From the NCBI RefSeq assembly GCF_017811175.1, contig NZ_JACWIJ010000002.1:1364001-1428000 (forward strand): 64,000 nucleotides of DNA, in the 5' to 3' direction. The notes under the pieces were generated by a model. That model was not told the DNA's origin. It was given only the letters and a program-made list of their open reading frames with translations, and ran no database searches. Position numbers and translations under genes: made by a program. This DNA is from Melaminivora jejuensis. GTDB taxonomy: Bacteria > Pseudomonadota > Gammaproteobacteria > Burkholderiales > Burkholderiaceae_C. Below, piece by piece: positions 14,055-23,805 of this stretch. The number at the start of each line of letters is the position of its first letter. The first letter of the stretch is position 1.

Positions 14055-14078
14055 GCCGCCGGATCGCTCTGTCTGTAA

Positions 14079-14142
14079 GCTATTAAAAATATAGCTACCA
14101 GCGCTTGCCCAGCTTGGTCAAAAGCAGTATTTCATTCAAATT
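14079..14142 (+). repeat. Intergenic repeat, gyrA-serC gap
   Basis: GCTATTAAAAATATAGC forms a small hairpin, followed by the AGCGCTTG core and a CATTCAAATTTT tail. It lies between the gyrA stop and the serC ATG, ending just before the serC start. Confidence 0.75.
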
Positions 14143-14148
14143 TTCCAT

Positions 14149-15257
14149 ATGAATCGTCCCTACAACTTCTCCGCCGGCCCGGCGGCCATCCCCGAAGAAG
14201 TGCTGCAACGCGCCGCCACCGAGATGCTCGACTGGCACGGCAGCGGCATGGGCGTCATGGAGATGAGCCACCGGGGCAAGGAGTTCATCGCCATCTATGA
14301 GCAGGCGGAAAGCGACCTGCGCGAACTGCTGGCCGTGCCCGAGCACTTCAAGATCCTGTTCATGCAGGGCGGCGGCCTGGCCGAGAACGCCATCGTGCCG
14401 CTGAACCTGTCGCGCGCTGCCACGGTGGACTTCGTGGTCACCGGTGCCTGGAGCCAGAAGTCGCGCAAGGAAGCGCTGAAATACGCCGCCGAGGTACACA
14501 CCGCCGCCTCCAGCGAAGACAGCAGCTTCACCACCCTGCCCGACCCGGCCAGCTGGCAGCTCAGCCGTGGCGCCAGCTATGTCCACATCTGCAGCAACGA
14601 GACCATCCACGGCATCGAATACCACGAGCTGCCCGACCTCAAGGCCCTGGGCAGCGATGCACCGCTGGTCATCGATTTTTCGTCGCATGTCGCCTCGCGC
14701 CCGGTGGACTGGTCGCGCGTCGGCCTGGCTTTCGGTGGCGCGCAGAAAAATCTCGGCCCCGCCGGCCTGACGCTGGTCATCGTGCGCGAGGATTTGCTGG
14801 GCCACGCCCTGCCGGCCTGCCCGAGTGCCTTCGACTACCAGTTGGTGGCCGACAACCGCTCCATGTACAACACGCCCCCACCTGGGGCATCTACATCGCC
14901 GGCCTCACCTTCCAGTGGCTCAGGCGCCAGCGCGAGGGCAACGCCAGCGGCGTGGCCGCGATGGAGCTGCGCAACCAGGCCAAGGCGCAGCGCCTGTACG
15001 ACTACATCGACGGCTCGCAGCTGTACCTGAACAAGGTCGCAGCCAACGCACGCTCGCGCATGAACATCCCGTTCTTCCTGCGCGACGAGAGCCGCAACGA
15101 CGCCTTCCTGACCGGCGCGCGCGAGCGCGGCCTGCTGCAGCTCAAGGGCCACAAGTCCGTAGGCGGGATGCGCGCCAGTCTCTACAACGCCATGCCCATG
15201 GCGGGTGTCGAAGCCCTGATCGCCTACATGCAAGAATTCGAGCGGCTGCACGCCTGA
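14149..15257 (+). pseudogene. serC: Phosphoserine aminotransferase, single-base frameshift
   Basis: The first frame gives the SerC fold from [18 protein letters not shown] through the PLP-lysine region ([11 protein letters not shown]). After NTP the frame breaks at a run of five C (14875-14879); a sixth C would give [13 protein letters not shown] and join the second frame, which continues to [20 protein letters not shown]. The combined product of about 369 residues is full length. SerC serves serine and pyridoxal phosphate synthesis and is seldom dispensable, so a sequencing error is more likely than true loss. It is followed by pheA. Confidence 0.88.
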
Positions 15258-15352
15258 TCCCGCCAGCGCCTGCAGCCAGTCGCCCTTCCAACAGACCACG
15301 AACGAGTGCCAGCGCGGGCCACCCGGCCCCGCCAGCCCCGCCCTGCCCACCG

Positions 15353-16450
15353 ATGACCACACCCTCCGCCTCGCCCGACCTTGCCAGCCTGCGTGTGCAG
15401 ATCGACAGCCTCGATCAGCAGCTCCTTGCCCTGCTCAACCAGCGCGCCCGGGTGGCCGAGCAAGTGGGCGAGCTGAAAAAGCGCGAGGGCACGCCGTTTT
15501 TCCGCCCGGATCGGGTGGCCCAGGTCATCGAAAGAATCACCACCGCCAACCCCGGCCCGCTCAAGGGCGCGCATGTCTCGGCCATCTGGCGCGAGATCAT
15601 GTCGGCCTGTCTGGCGCTGGAGTCGCCCCAGCGCGTGGCCGTACTCGGCCCGGAAGGCACGTTCTGCGAGGCTGCGGCCATCGAATACTTCGGCGGCGCA
15701 GCCGACCTGATGTATTGCAACAGCTTCGACGAAGTCTTCCACGCCACGGCGGCAGGGGGCGCGCAGTATGGCGTGGTCGGGGTGGAAAACTCCAACGAGG
15801 GCGTGGTCACGCGCTCTCTGGACATGTTTCTGCACACGCCCTGCCATGTGGTCGGCGAGGTCAGCCTGCTGGTGCGCCACAACCTGCTGCGCCAAAGTCC
15901 TTCGGCCGAGGGCATCGAGGCCGTGCTGGCGCACCCGCAGGCACTGGCGCAGTGCCACGCCTGGCTGGCCAAGCACTTGCCGCACGCCGAGCGCCGCCCG
16001 GTATCGAGCAACGCCGAAGGCGCGCGCCTGGCCGCCACCAATCCGGCCTGGGCCGCCATTTCCAGCGAACGCGCAGCGCAGCAATACGGCCTGCATGTGG
16101 TGGCGCGCGCCATCCAGGACGACGCCTACAACCGCACGCGCTTTGCCATCATCTGCCTGCCGCACACGCTGGCGACGCCTGCGCCTTCGGGCAAGGATTG
16201 CACCAGCATCATCATCTCCGTGCCCAACCGCCCAGGGGCAGTGCATGACCTGCTGGTGCCGCTCAAGAAGCACGGCGTGTCCATGACGCGCTTCGAGTCG
16301 CGCCCGGCGCGCACCGGCCAGTGGGAGTATTACTTCTACATCGATATCGAGGGCCATCCGGCGCAGGCCAACGTGGCCGCCGCCCTGGGCGAGCTGCAGC
16401 AGCTCGCCGCCTTCTACAAGGTGCTGGGCACCTACCCCGTGGCAGCGTGA
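15353..16450 (+). CDS. pheA: Bifunctional chorismate mutase / prephenate dehydratase (P-protein)
   Basis: 365 residues in the order AroQ chorismate mutase (about 8-95, RVQIDSLDQQLLALLNQRARVAEQVG), prephenate dehydratase (about 100-280, VLGPEGTFCEAAA, NRTRFAIICLP with the catalytic TRF) and a Phe-binding ACT domain (GAVHDLLVPLKKHGVSMTRFESRP). It makes phenylpyruvate and is feedback regulated by Phe in the family. The start is the first ATG giving the conserved N-terminus. tyrA follows after 1 base, so translation is coupled. Confidence 0.96.
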   Translation: MTTPSASPDLASLRVQIDSLDQQLLALLNQRARVAEQVGELKKREGTPFFRPDRVAQVIERITTANPGPLKGAHVSAIWREIMSACLALESPQRVAVLGPEGTFCEAAAIEYFGGAADLMYCNSFDEVFHATAAGGAQYGVVGVENSNEGVVTRSLDMFLHTPCHVVGEVSLLVRHNLLRQSPSAEGIEAVLAHPQALAQCHAWLAKHLPHAERRPVSSNAEGARLAATNPAWAAISSERAAQQYGLHVVARAIQDDAYNRTRFAIICLPHTLATPAPSGKDCTSIIISVPNRPGAVHDLLVPLKKHGVSMTRFESRPARTGQWEYYFYIDIEGHPAQANVAAALGELQQLAAFYKVLGTYPVAA

Positions 16451-16451
16451 C

Positions 16452-17336
16452 ATGTTCGAGCAACTGGGACTGATTGGCTGCGGCCTGATGGGCGGCTCGT
16501 TCGCCCTGGCGTGCAAGCGCGCCGGCCTGGTGCAGCGCGTGGTGGGCTACAGCAAATCGCCCTCGACCACCGAGCGGGCGCGCCAGATGGGCGTGATCGA
16601 CATCGAGGCGCCCTCGGCCCTGCTGGCCGTGGCCGGAGCCGATCTGGTGCTGCTGGCCGTGCCGGTAGCCGCCACCGGAGCGACGCTCAAGGCCATCCGG
16701 CACCTGGTCACGCCGCAGACGCTGGTCATGGATGTCGGCTCGACCAAGACGGATGTGGTGCAGGCCGCGCAGGATGCGCTGCGCGAGCGCATCGGCTCCT
16801 TCGTGCCGGCCCACCCGATTGCCGGGCGCGAGGCCGCCGGGGTCGAGCACGCCGACGCCGGGCTGTACCAGGGCGCCCAGGTCATCCTGACGCCCACCGA
16901 GCGCACCCTGGCCACCCAGCTCCAGCGCGCCGAAGACCTGTGGCGCGCGCTGGGCTGCCGGGTCGCCCGCATGGCGCCCGAGCTGCACGATGCTGCCCTG
17001 GCTGCCGTCAGCCACCTGCCCCACCTGCTGGCTTTTGCCACCATGGGCGGCATCAACGCCCAGCCCGACGCCGAGCGCCTGCTGGCCATGGCCGGGCCGG
17101 GCTTTCGCGACTTCACCCGCATTGCCGCCGCCGACCCGGTGCTGTGGCGTGACGTGCTGCTGGCCAACCGCGAGCAGGTGCTGGCGCAGGCGCAGCACTT
17201 CGCCGGCGCGCTGGAGCAGTTCCAGCAGGCCATGCGCGCCGGGGATGCCCAGCTTTTGCAAGACCTGATCACGCTGGCCAGCACCTCGCGTGCGCGCTGG
17301 CGCCTGGGCGATGCCGCCCTGCCTTCGGATCACTGA
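16452..17336 (+). CDS. tyrA: Prephenate dehydrogenase
   Basis: A 294-residue NAD(P)-dependent enzyme for tyrosine synthesis. The Rossmann motif is [16 protein letters not shown] at the N-terminus; the active-site block [19 protein letters not shown] and the helical dimerisation domain follow. It sits between pheA and aroA; its stop overlaps the aroA start as TGATG, a compact translationally coupled aromatic cluster. Confidence 0.95.
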   Translation: MFEQLGLIGCGLMGGSFALACKRAGLVQRVVGYSKSPSTTERARQMGVIDIEAPSALLAVAGADLVLLAVPVAATGATLKAIRHLVTPQTLVMDVGSTKTDVVQAAQDALRERIGSFVPAHPIAGREAAGVEHADAGLYQGAQVILTPTERTLATQLQRAEDLWRALGCRVARMAPELHDAALAAVSHLPHLLAFATMGGINAQPDAERLLAMAGPGFRDFTRIAAADPVLWRDVLLANREQVLAQAQHFAGALEQFQQAMRAGDAQLLQDLITLASTSRARWRLGDAALPSDH

Positions 17337-19360
17337 TGTACACCACTGCGTTTCTCGATGTACCGCCGCTGCTCGGCGCTGGCGGCAGCGTCCGGCTGCC
17401 CGGCTCCAAGAGCATCTCCAACCGCGTGCTGCTGCTGGCCGCCCTGAGCGAGGGCACGACCGAGGTGCATGACCTGCTGGCCTCGGACGACACGCGCGTC
17501 ATGCTCGATGCGCTGCGCCAGATCGGCTGCGACGTGCAGGAGCCGCAAAACCCGGCCAGCGCCCCAGTCCATATCACCGGCCTGGGCGGACGCGAGCCGC
17601 ACTCGCCCGCCAGCCTGTTCCTGGGCAACGCCGGCACTGCCATGCGCCCGCTGACGGCGGCGCTGGCATTGCTGGGCGGCGAGTACCAGCTGTCGGGCAT
17701 CGCGCGGATGCACGAGCGCCCCATCGGCGACCTGGTCGATGCGCTGCGCCAGCTCGGCTGCGCCATCGACTACCTGGGCCAGGAGGGCTATCCGCCGCTG
17801 CGCATCGCCCACGGCGCGGGCGTGCCGCCGCTGGCGCTGGACGCCCCGATCCGCGTGCGCGGCGACGTATCCAGCCAGTTCCTGACGGCGCTGCTGCTGG
17901 CCTTGCCGCTGGCGGCGCGCGAGCAGGCCATCGCCATCGAGGTCGTGGGCGAGCTGATCTCCCAGCCCTACATCCACATCACGCTGGAGCTGTTGGCGCG
18001 CTTTGGCATCGCCGTGCAGCGCGACGGCTGGCAGCGCTTCACCATTCCGGCGGGCAGCCGCTACACCTCGCCCGGCAGCATCCATGTCGAGGCAGATGCC
18101 TCTTCCGCTAGCTATTTCATAGCACTTGGCGCACTGGCGGCGCCGCCTGGCAGCCAAAATCCCTTGAAAATCCTGGGCGTCGGGCTGGATTCCATCCAGG
18201 GCGATATCCGCTTCATCGAAGCCGCGCAGGCCATGGGTGCGCGCGTGCAGGGCGGCCCCGGCTGGCTGCAGGTCGAGCGCGGCGCCTGGCCGCTCAAGGC
18301 CATCGAGCTGGACTGCAACCACATCCCCGACGCGGCCATGACGCTGGCCGTCATGGCGCTGTACGCCGACGGCCCGAGCACCTTGCGCAACATCGCCAGC
18401 TGGCGCGTCAAGGAGACCGACCGCATCGCCGCCATGGCGCGCGAGCTGCGCAAGCTGGGCGCCAGCGTGGAGGAAGGCGCCGACTGGCTGCGCGTCCATC
18501 CCCTGCGCGCTGCGGCCGACTGGCGCGCCGCCAGCATCCACACCTATGACGACCACCGCGTCGCCATGTGTTTCTCGCTCGCCGCCTTCAACCCGGCCGG
18601 GCTGCCGGTGCGCATCGAAGACCCGCGCTGCGTGGGCAAGACCTTTCCGGATTATTTCGAAGCGCTGTTTTCCGTGGCTCAGGCCGCGCCCGAGTGCATC
18701 CCGGTCATCTGCATCGACGGCCCCACGGCTTCGGGCAAGGGCACGCTGGCGGCCAGCGTGGCGCAACAGCTGGGCTACCACTTCCTGGACTCGGGCAGCA
18801 TGTACCGCACCACGGCGCTGGCCGCCATGCGCGCCGGCATCGCCATCGAGGCGCAACGCGAGTCGCAACTGGCCGAGCTGGCGCGCAGCCTGCCGGTGCG
18901 CTTCGACGCTGGCCGCATCTGGCTGGCCGGCGACGACATCACCGAGGCCATCCGCACCGAGGAAGTGGGCATGAACGCCTCGCGCGTGTCCGCCCTGCCC
19001 CAGGTGCGCGCGGCACTGGTGGCGCTGCAACTGGCCTTTCGCCGCCTGCCCGGCCTGGTGGCCGACGGGCGCGACATGGGCACGGCCATCTTCCCTGGCG
19101 CGCCGCTCAAGGTCTTCCTCACCGCCAGCGCCGCCGTGCGCGCCGAGCGGCGGCACAGGCAATTGATTGCCAAGGGCATTGTCAGTACAATTGCCGACCT
19201 TCGCGCAGACCTTGAAGCGCGCGACGCGCGCGATGCAAGCCGCAGCGCCTCGCCCCTCAAGCCCGCCGAAGACGCCTTGCCGCTGGACAACTCGCTGCTG
19301 TCGGTCGATCAGACCACGGCGCAGGTGCTGGACTGGTGGCAGGCGCGCCAGCCCTTCTGA
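17336..19360 (+). CDS. aroA-cmk: AroA-Cmk fusion: EPSP synthase and cytidylate kinase
   Basis: 674 residues in one uninterrupted frame. Residues 1 to about 445 are EPSP synthase (GSKSISNR with K25, [24 protein letters not shown]), the sixth shikimate step. From about 458 comes a complete cytidylate kinase with P-loop [32 protein letters not shown] and the lid region. aroA and cmk lie next to each other before rpsA in many proteobacteria; here the stop has been lost. Similar fusions are annotated in some Burkholderiales. The two activities have no metabolic link. Confidence 0.95.
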   Translation: MYTTAFLDVPPLLGAGGSVRLPGSKSISNRVLLLAALSEGTTEVHDLLASDDTRVMLDALRQIGCDVQEPQNPASAPVHITGLGGREPHSPASLFLGNAGTAMRPLTAALALLGGEYQLSGIARMHERPIGDLVDALRQLGCAIDYLGQEGYPPLRIAHGAGVPPLALDAPIRVRGDVSSQFLTALLLALPLAAREQAIAIEVVGELISQPYIHITLELLARFGIAVQRDGWQRFTIPAGSRYTSPGSIHVEADASSASYFIALGALAAPPGSQNPLKILGVGLDSIQGDIRFIEAAQAMGARVQGGPGWLQVERGAWPLKAIELDCNHIPDAAMTLAVMALYADGPSTLRNIASWRVKETDRIAAMARELRKLGASVEEGADWLRVHPLRAAADWRAASIHTYDDHRVAMCFSLAAFNPAGLPVRIEDPRCVGKTFPDYFEALFSVAQAAPECIPVICIDGPTASGKGTLAASVAQQLGYHFLDSGSMYRTTALAAMRAGIAIEAQRESQLAELARSLPVRFDAGRIWLAGDDITEAIRTEEVGMNASRVSALPQVRAALVALQLAFRRLPGLVADGRDMGTAIFPGAPLKVFLTASAAVRAERRHRQLIAKGIVSTIADLRADLEARDARDASRSASPLKPAEDALPLDNSLLSVDQTTAQVLDWWQARQPF

Positions 19361-19474
19361 GCACACCCGAAGGCTGGTTCTTCGCCCTCCCGGCGGCCTT
19401 TGCCCCGGGCGGTTTGCCACCTTCAACCCCTGCGGCGCAACAGCCGCAAACACCCCCACAGACAGCCATAGCAA

Positions 19475-19494
19475 CACGGGCAATGGTGCCCGTG
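19475..19494 (+). promoter_or_regulatory. Hairpin in the rpsA leader
   Basis: CACGGGCA / TGCCCGTG forms a perfect 8-bp stem with an ATGG loop, 28 bases before the rpsA ATG. In E. coli rpsA, leader hairpins take part in S1 autoregulation, so a similar role is possible here by analogy only. There is no U-run, so it is not a terminator. Confidence 0.45.
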
Positions 19495-19522
19495 GAAACC
19501 TGTCTCGTGGCCAAGGAACCAC

Positions 19523-21208
19523 ATGTCTGAATCTTTTGCCGCCCTGTTCGAAGAGTCGCTGCAACGCACGGAAATGCGCCCGGGCGAGGTCATCACCGCT
19601 GAAGTCGTGCGCGTGGAGCACAACTTCGTCGTCGTGAACGCCGGCCTCAAGTCCGAAGCCTATGTGCCCATCGACGAATTCAAGAACGACCAGGGCGAGA
19701 TCGAAGTCCAGGTGGGCGACTTTGTCTCCGTCGCCATCGGCTCGATCGAAAACGGCTACGGCGACACCATCCTGAGCCGTGACACCGCCAAGCGCCTGGC
19801 CTCCTGGCTGGCGCTGGAGCAGGCGCTGGAGTCGGGCGACTTCGTGACCGGCACGACCTCGGGCCGCGTCAAGGGCGGCCTGACGGTGCTGGTCAACGGC
19901 ATCCGCGCTTTCCTGCCCGGCTCGCTGATCGACACGCGCCCGGTCAAGGATCTGACCCCCTACGAGAACAAGACCCTGGAGTTCAAGGTCATCAAGCTCG
20001 ACCGCAAGCGCAACAACGTGGTGCTCTCGCGCCGCGCCGTGGTCGAGGCCTCGATGGGCGAAGAGCGCGCCAAGCTGATGGAGACGCTCAAGGAAGGCGC
20101 CATCGTCAACGGCGTGGTCAAGAACATCACCGAGTACGGTGCCTTCGTGGATCTGGGCGGCATCGACGGCCTGCTGCACATCACCGACATGGCCTGGCGC
20201 CGTGTGCGCCACCCCTCCGAGGTGGTACACGCCGGCCAGGAACTCACCGCCAAGATCCTGCGCTTCGACACCGAGAAGAACCGCGTCTCGCTGGGCCTCA
20301 AGCAAATGGGCGACGACCCCTGGCTGGGCGTGTCGCGCCGCTACCCCTCGGGCACACGCCTGTTCGGCAAGGTCACCAACATCGCCGACTACGGCGCGTT
20401 TGTGGAGCTGGAGCCCGGCATCGAAGGCCTGGTTCACGTCTCCGAGATGGACTGGACCAACAAGAACGTCGCGCCCAACAAGCTGGTGTCCCTGGGCGAT
20501 GAGGTCGAAGTCATGGTGCTGGACATCGACGAGGACAAGCGCCGCATCAGCCTGGGCATGAAGCAGTGCAAGGCCAACCCCTGGCAGGAATTCGCGCAGA
20601 ACACCAAGCGCGGCGACCGCGTCAAGGGCCCCATCAAGTCGATCACCGACTTCGGCGTCTTCGTCGGCCTGGCTGCCGGCATCGACGGCTTGGTGCATCT
20701 GTCCGACCTGTCCTGGAACGAGCCCGGCGAAGCCGCCGTGCGCAACTACAAGAAGGGCCAGGAAGTCGAGGCCATCGTGCTGGCCGTCGATGTGGATCGC
20801 GAGCGCATCAGCCTGGGCATCAAGCAGCTTGACCAGGATCCGTTCACGACTTTCGTGACGGTGAACGACAAGGGCCAGGTCGTGACCGGCACGGTCAAGA
20901 CCGTGGACGCACGCGGCGCCGAGATCGACCTGGGCAACGACATCGTGGGCTACCTGCGCGCCTCGGAAATCTCGCGCGACCGCGTGGAAGATGCCCGCAA
21001 CGTGCTCAAGGAAGGCGACGAGGTCAGCGCCGTGGTGGTCAACGTCGATCGCAAGACGCGCAACATCCAGCTGTCCATCAAGCAAAAGGACATGGCCGAC
21101 GAGCAAGGCGCCATGGCCCACCTGTCGGCCCAGTCGGCCAAGGAAAACGCCGGCACGACCAGCCTGGGTGCTCTGCTGCGCGCCAAGCTGGACAGCTCGG
21201 ACAAGTAA
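19523..21208 (+). CDS. rpsA: 30S ribosomal protein S1
   Basis: 561 residues with six S1/OB repeats (for example [32 protein letters not shown] and [29 protein letters not shown]). It binds mRNA on the 30S subunit for initiation. It starts about 160 bases after the aroA-cmk stop, with CCAAGGAACC before the ATG, and a terminator-like hairpin follows. Confidence 0.98.
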   Translation: MSESFAALFEESLQRTEMRPGEVITAEVVRVEHNFVVVNAGLKSEAYVPIDEFKNDQGEIEVQVGDFVSVAIGSIENGYGDTILSRDTAKRLASWLALEQALESGDFVTGTTSGRVKGGLTVLVNGIRAFLPGSLIDTRPVKDLTPYENKTLEFKVIKLDRKRNNVVLSRRAVVEASMGEERAKLMETLKEGAIVNGVVKNITEYGAFVDLGGIDGLLHITDMAWRRVRHPSEVVHAGQELTAKILRFDTEKNRVSLGLKQMGDDPWLGVSRRYPSGTRLFGKVTNIADYGAFVELEPGIEGLVHVSEMDWTNKNVAPNKLVSLGDEVEVMVLDIDEDKRRISLGMKQCKANPWQEFAQNTKRGDRVKGPIKSITDFGVFVGLAAGIDGLVHLSDLSWNEPGEAAVRNYKKGQEVEAIVLAVDVDRERISLGIKQLDQDPFTTFVTVNDKGQVVTGTVKTVDARGAEIDLGNDIVGYLRASEISRDRVEDARNVLKEGDEVSAVVVNVDRKTRNIQLSIKQKDMADEQGAMAHLSAQSAKENAGTTSLGALLRAKLDSSDK

Positions 21209-21295
21209 TCCACACCCCGGTCAAGGCACAGGCTGCTCGCGGCCTGCGCCTCTCGACCCGGTTCTGGCCGTTGCTCCTGCGCCGGCCTTCGCAGC

Positions 21296-21318
21296 GGGCA
21301 CCTGGGGTGCCCGTTTCT
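21296..21318 (+). terminator. Terminator-like hairpin after rpsA
   Basis: GGGCACC-TGG-GGTGCCC is followed by a weak GTTTCT run. It lies between rpsA and ihfB and probably reduces rather than stops read-through. Confidence 0.5.
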
Positions 21319-21353
21319 CTTCATGCCCTCCCACTTTCGTACAGGCCAGCAGC

Positions 21354-21650
21354 ATGACCCGATCCGATCTCGTCGATGAACTTGCGGCGCGCTTTGCCCA
21401 GCTCACGCAGCGCGATGCCGAGCTGGCCGTCAAGACCATCCTGGATGCCGTGAGCGATGCTCTGGTGAGCGGACAGCGCATCGAAATCCGGGGTTTCGGC
21501 AGTTTTTCCGTGACCCACCGCCCGCCGCGCATGGGCCGCAACCCACGCACCGGCGAGGCCGTGCCCATCCCGCAAAAGCGCGTGCCGCACTTCAAGCCCG
21601 GCAAGGCCTTGCGTGAAGCGGTCGATCAGGGCGCCAGCCCGCAGCCATGA
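21354..21650 (+). CDS. ihfB: Integration host factor beta subunit
   Basis: 98 residues, the usual IhfB length. The HU/IHF fold shows [14 protein letters not shown] at the start and the DNA-binding arm [27 protein letters not shown]. It pairs with IhfA (32852-33214) to bend DNA and assists sigma54 promoters among others. The position after rpsA and before lapA is conserved in proteobacteria. Confidence 0.96.
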   Translation: MTRSDLVDELAARFAQLTQRDAELAVKTILDAVSDALVSGQRIEIRGFGSFSVTHRPPRMGRNPRTGEAVPIPQKRVPHFKPGKALREAVDQGASPQP

Positions 21651-21665
21651 GAGCACCATCACGGA

Positions 21666-21729
21666 TGCTCCTCAAAATATAGCTCCCAACGCTTGCTAGA
21701 CAAGGGTTTGAGGCAGATTTCATTGAAAA
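21666..21729 (+). repeat. Intergenic repeat, ihfB-lapA gap
   Basis: Reads AAAATATAGCTCCCAACGCTTG, then GACAAGGGTTTGAGG and CAGATTTCATT, close to the family consensus. It starts 15 bases after the ihfB stop. Confidence 0.75.
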
Positions 21730-21768
21730 CATCCGGTACCCGTAAAATGGCGCCGGCCTGACGAAGCG

Positions 21769-22086
21769 ATGTCTGCAATGAAATACCTCCTGTGGCTGCT
21801 CAAGGCAGCCATTTTTTTTACCCTGTTCGCCTTTGCGCTGAACAACCAGCAAAGCGCCACCGTGCATTTCTTCTTCGGCACGCACTGGACGGCGCCGCTG
21901 GTGCTGGTGGTACTCAGTGCCTTTGCCCTGGGCGTAGCGGTGGGTGCGCTGGGCATGGTGCCGCGCTGGTGGAGCCACCGCAGCGCCGCACGCCGCGCCA
22001 GCGCCCCAGCGCCAGCGCAGTCGCCAGCCGCCCCCACTCCCGAGACCGAAGCCGCCCTGGTGCCGTCGCCGCTGCATGGACTTTGA
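21769..22086 (+). CDS. lapA: LapA-family inner membrane protein
   Basis: 105 residues (or 102 from the internal ATG at 21778) with two transmembrane helices (about 6-24 and 42-64) and a Pro/Ala-rich cytoplasmic tail, as in LapA/DUF1049. LapA works with LapB in control of lipopolysaccharide synthesis in the inner membrane. The LNNQQSATVHFF motif between the helices is typical. Its end overlaps the lapB start by 11 bases. Confidence 0.85.
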   Translation: MSAMKYLLWLLKAAIFFTLFAFALNNQQSATVHFFFGTHWTAPLVLVVLSAFALGVAVGALGMVPRWWSHRSAARRASAPAPAQSPAAPTPETEAALVPSPLHGL

Positions 22087-23230
22087 CCTGAACTGGATCC
22101 TGCTGGGCCTGCCGATCGCCTTCGGCCTGGGCTGGCTGGCCTCTCGGCTGGACTTGCGCCAGGTGCGCCAGGACAGCCGGCGCGCGCCCAAGGCGTATTT
22201 CAAGGGCCTGAACTATCTGCTCAACGAACAGCAGGATCAGGCCATCGACGCCTTCATCGAGGCCGTGCAGAACGACCCGGACACGACCGAGCTGCACTTT
22301 GCCCTGGGCAACCTGTTCCGGCGCCGGGGTGAATACAACCGCGCCGTGCGCGTGCATGAGCATCTGCTGGCGCGCGGCGACCTCTCGCGCGCCGACCGCG
22401 AACGCGCCCAGCACGCGCTGGCGCTGGACTTTCTCAAGGCCGGACTGCTCGACCGCGCCGAAGACGCCCTGCGCCGCCTGGAGGGCACGCCCTTCGAGGC
22501 GCAGGCGCGCATGGCGCTGCTGGCCATCTACGAGCGCTCGCGCGACTGGCCGCACGCCAGCGACATCGCCCGGCGTATGCAGGCCGCGCAGCAGGGCGAC
22601 TTCGGCACACGCCAAGCGCATTACCTGTGCGAACAGGCCCTGACCTGCACTGCCCGGGGCGAACTCGAAGCCGCCCAGACCCTGCTGCACAAGGCCGTCG
22701 AAGCCGCTCCCCAGGCCGCGCGCGCGCGCATCGAGCTGGCCCGGCTGCACCAGCGCATGGGCGACGCTGGCGCCGCCTGGCACGTGCTGCACGAGCTGGC
22801 CGAGGCCGCCCCGGCGGCCTTGCCGCTGGCGGCTGCGCTGCTGGTCGAAGTGGCCAGCGCCAGCGGGCAGCTGGACGCGGCCCACGCCCTGCTGGTGCAG
22901 CGCTACCAGGACATGCCGGCGCTGGATCTGCTGGACGCCATCGTGGCCCTGGAGAGCGCCGGCACCAACGGCACGCAGGCGCGCAACTGGTACGTGCGCC
23001 ACCTGGAGCACGAGCCTTCGCTGGTCGCCGCCACCCGCTGGCTGGCCGGCGAAGAATTGGCCCAGCAGCAGTTCCATCCGCAGGTGCAGCGCGCGCTGGA
23101 GCACGCCAGTCGGCCCCTGACGCGCTACCGCTGTGCGGCCTGCGGCTTCGAGGCGCGCCAGCATTTCTGGCAGTGTCCGGGCTGCCAGAGCTGGGACAGC
23201 TACCCGGCGCGGCGCGTCGAGGAGTTGTAG
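22076..23230 (+). CDS. lapB: LPS assembly regulator LapB (YciM)
   Basis: 384 residues: an N-terminal membrane anchor (about 5-22), TPR repeats (from YFKGLNYLLNEQQDQAIDAFIEAV on) and a C-terminal rubredoxin-like zinc domain (YRCAACGF..WQCPGCQSWDSYP). In E. coli LapB guides FtsH to degrade LpxC and so limits LPS synthesis. The start ATG at 22076 lies inside lapA, implying coupled translation. Confidence 0.95.
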   Translation: MDFDLNWILLGLPIAFGLGWLASRLDLRQVRQDSRRAPKAYFKGLNYLLNEQQDQAIDAFIEAVQNDPDTTELHFALGNLFRRRGEYNRAVRVHEHLLARGDLSRADRERAQHALALDFLKAGLLDRAEDALRRLEGTPFEAQARMALLAIYERSRDWPHASDIARRMQAAQQGDFGTRQAHYLCEQALTCTARGELEAAQTLLHKAVEAAPQAARARIELARLHQRMGDAGAAWHVLHELAEAAPAALPLAAALLVEVASASGQLDAAHALLVQRYQDMPALDLLDAIVALESAGTNGTQARNWYVRHLEHEPSLVAATRWLAGEELAQQQFHPQVQRALEHASRPLTRYRCAACGFEARQHFWQCPGCQSWDSYPARRVEEL

Positions 23231-23314
23231 CGCCGCCACTGCCGCGTCATTGCCACGCCGGCGCCACGCAGGCACATTGCGGGCTTCATCCACACCCTGC
23301 GGGAGGTTGCCGTC

Positions 23315-23719
23315 ATGCGCTTGCGTACCAGATTCACTGTGCTGCTGGGCGGGCTGTTGCTGACCATGCTCTGGCTGCTGCCGGCCGGGCCGGCTGGGGC
23401 AGCCGGGCCGCAACCGACCCCGGCCAGCGCCACGCTGGAAGTCAACCAGGCCAGCGAGGCCCAGCTCGATGGCCTGATCGGCATCGGGCCGGTCATTTCC
23501 GGACGCATCCTGGCGGCGCGCCGGGCCAAGACCTTTGATGACTGGGGGGATTTTCTGGGCCGGGTCAAGGGCATAGGCCCGGCGACGGCGGCCCGGCTGT
23601 CCGAGCAGGGTTTGCGCGTGCAGGGCCAGGCTTGGCCCGGGCCTGCCGCGCCACCCGGCGCTGAGGATGGCCTGCGCGGGCTGGCATTGGCGAGCCACCC
23701 GCAATTTCCCGGCAATTGA
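23315..23719 (+). CDS. ComEA-like helix-hairpin-helix protein
   Basis: 134 residues: signal peptide or anchor (about 1-30, ending AGAAG), then a double HhH domain (LEVNQASEAQLDGLIGIGPVISGRILAAR; FLGRVKGIGPATAARL) as in the competence DNA receptor ComEA. It ends in a Pro/Ala-rich tail beyond the usual domain. It probably binds DNA in the periplasm. It stands alone after lapB; role in uptake is inferred from the family. Confidence 0.8.
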   Translation: MRLRTRFTVLLGGLLLTMLWLLPAGPAGAAGPQPTPASATLEVNQASEAQLDGLIGIGPVISGRILAARRAKTFDDWGDFLGRVKGIGPATAARLSEQGLRVQGQAWPGPAAPPGAEDGLRGLALASHPQFPGN

Positions 23720-23805
23720 GCGGGCGGCCCGTACCGGCAGCGCGCCCACCGCTTTGCTTTTCATAGCAGGGCCGGGGCGCGCCTGCCCCTAAAATGCGCG
23801 CTCCT

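Noticed and set aside
18107..18175. GCTATTTCATAGC followed by GCACTTGG within aroA, resembling the intergenic repeat
   Set aside because: The translation there ([13 protein letters not shown]) is a conserved part of EPSP synthase, and the CAAGGGTTT box is absent, so the likeness is probably chance. The next residues are somewhat unusual for AroA but stay in frame.
17330..21121. A 1263-residue open frame on the minus strand across aroA-cmk and rpsA, and similar long frames opposite coxL, gyrA, thrS and ilvB
   Set aside because: These are antisense shadows typical of GC-rich codon usage: low-complexity Ala/Arg/His/Gly-rich translations with no recognisable domain, lying exactly opposite genes with clear family matches.
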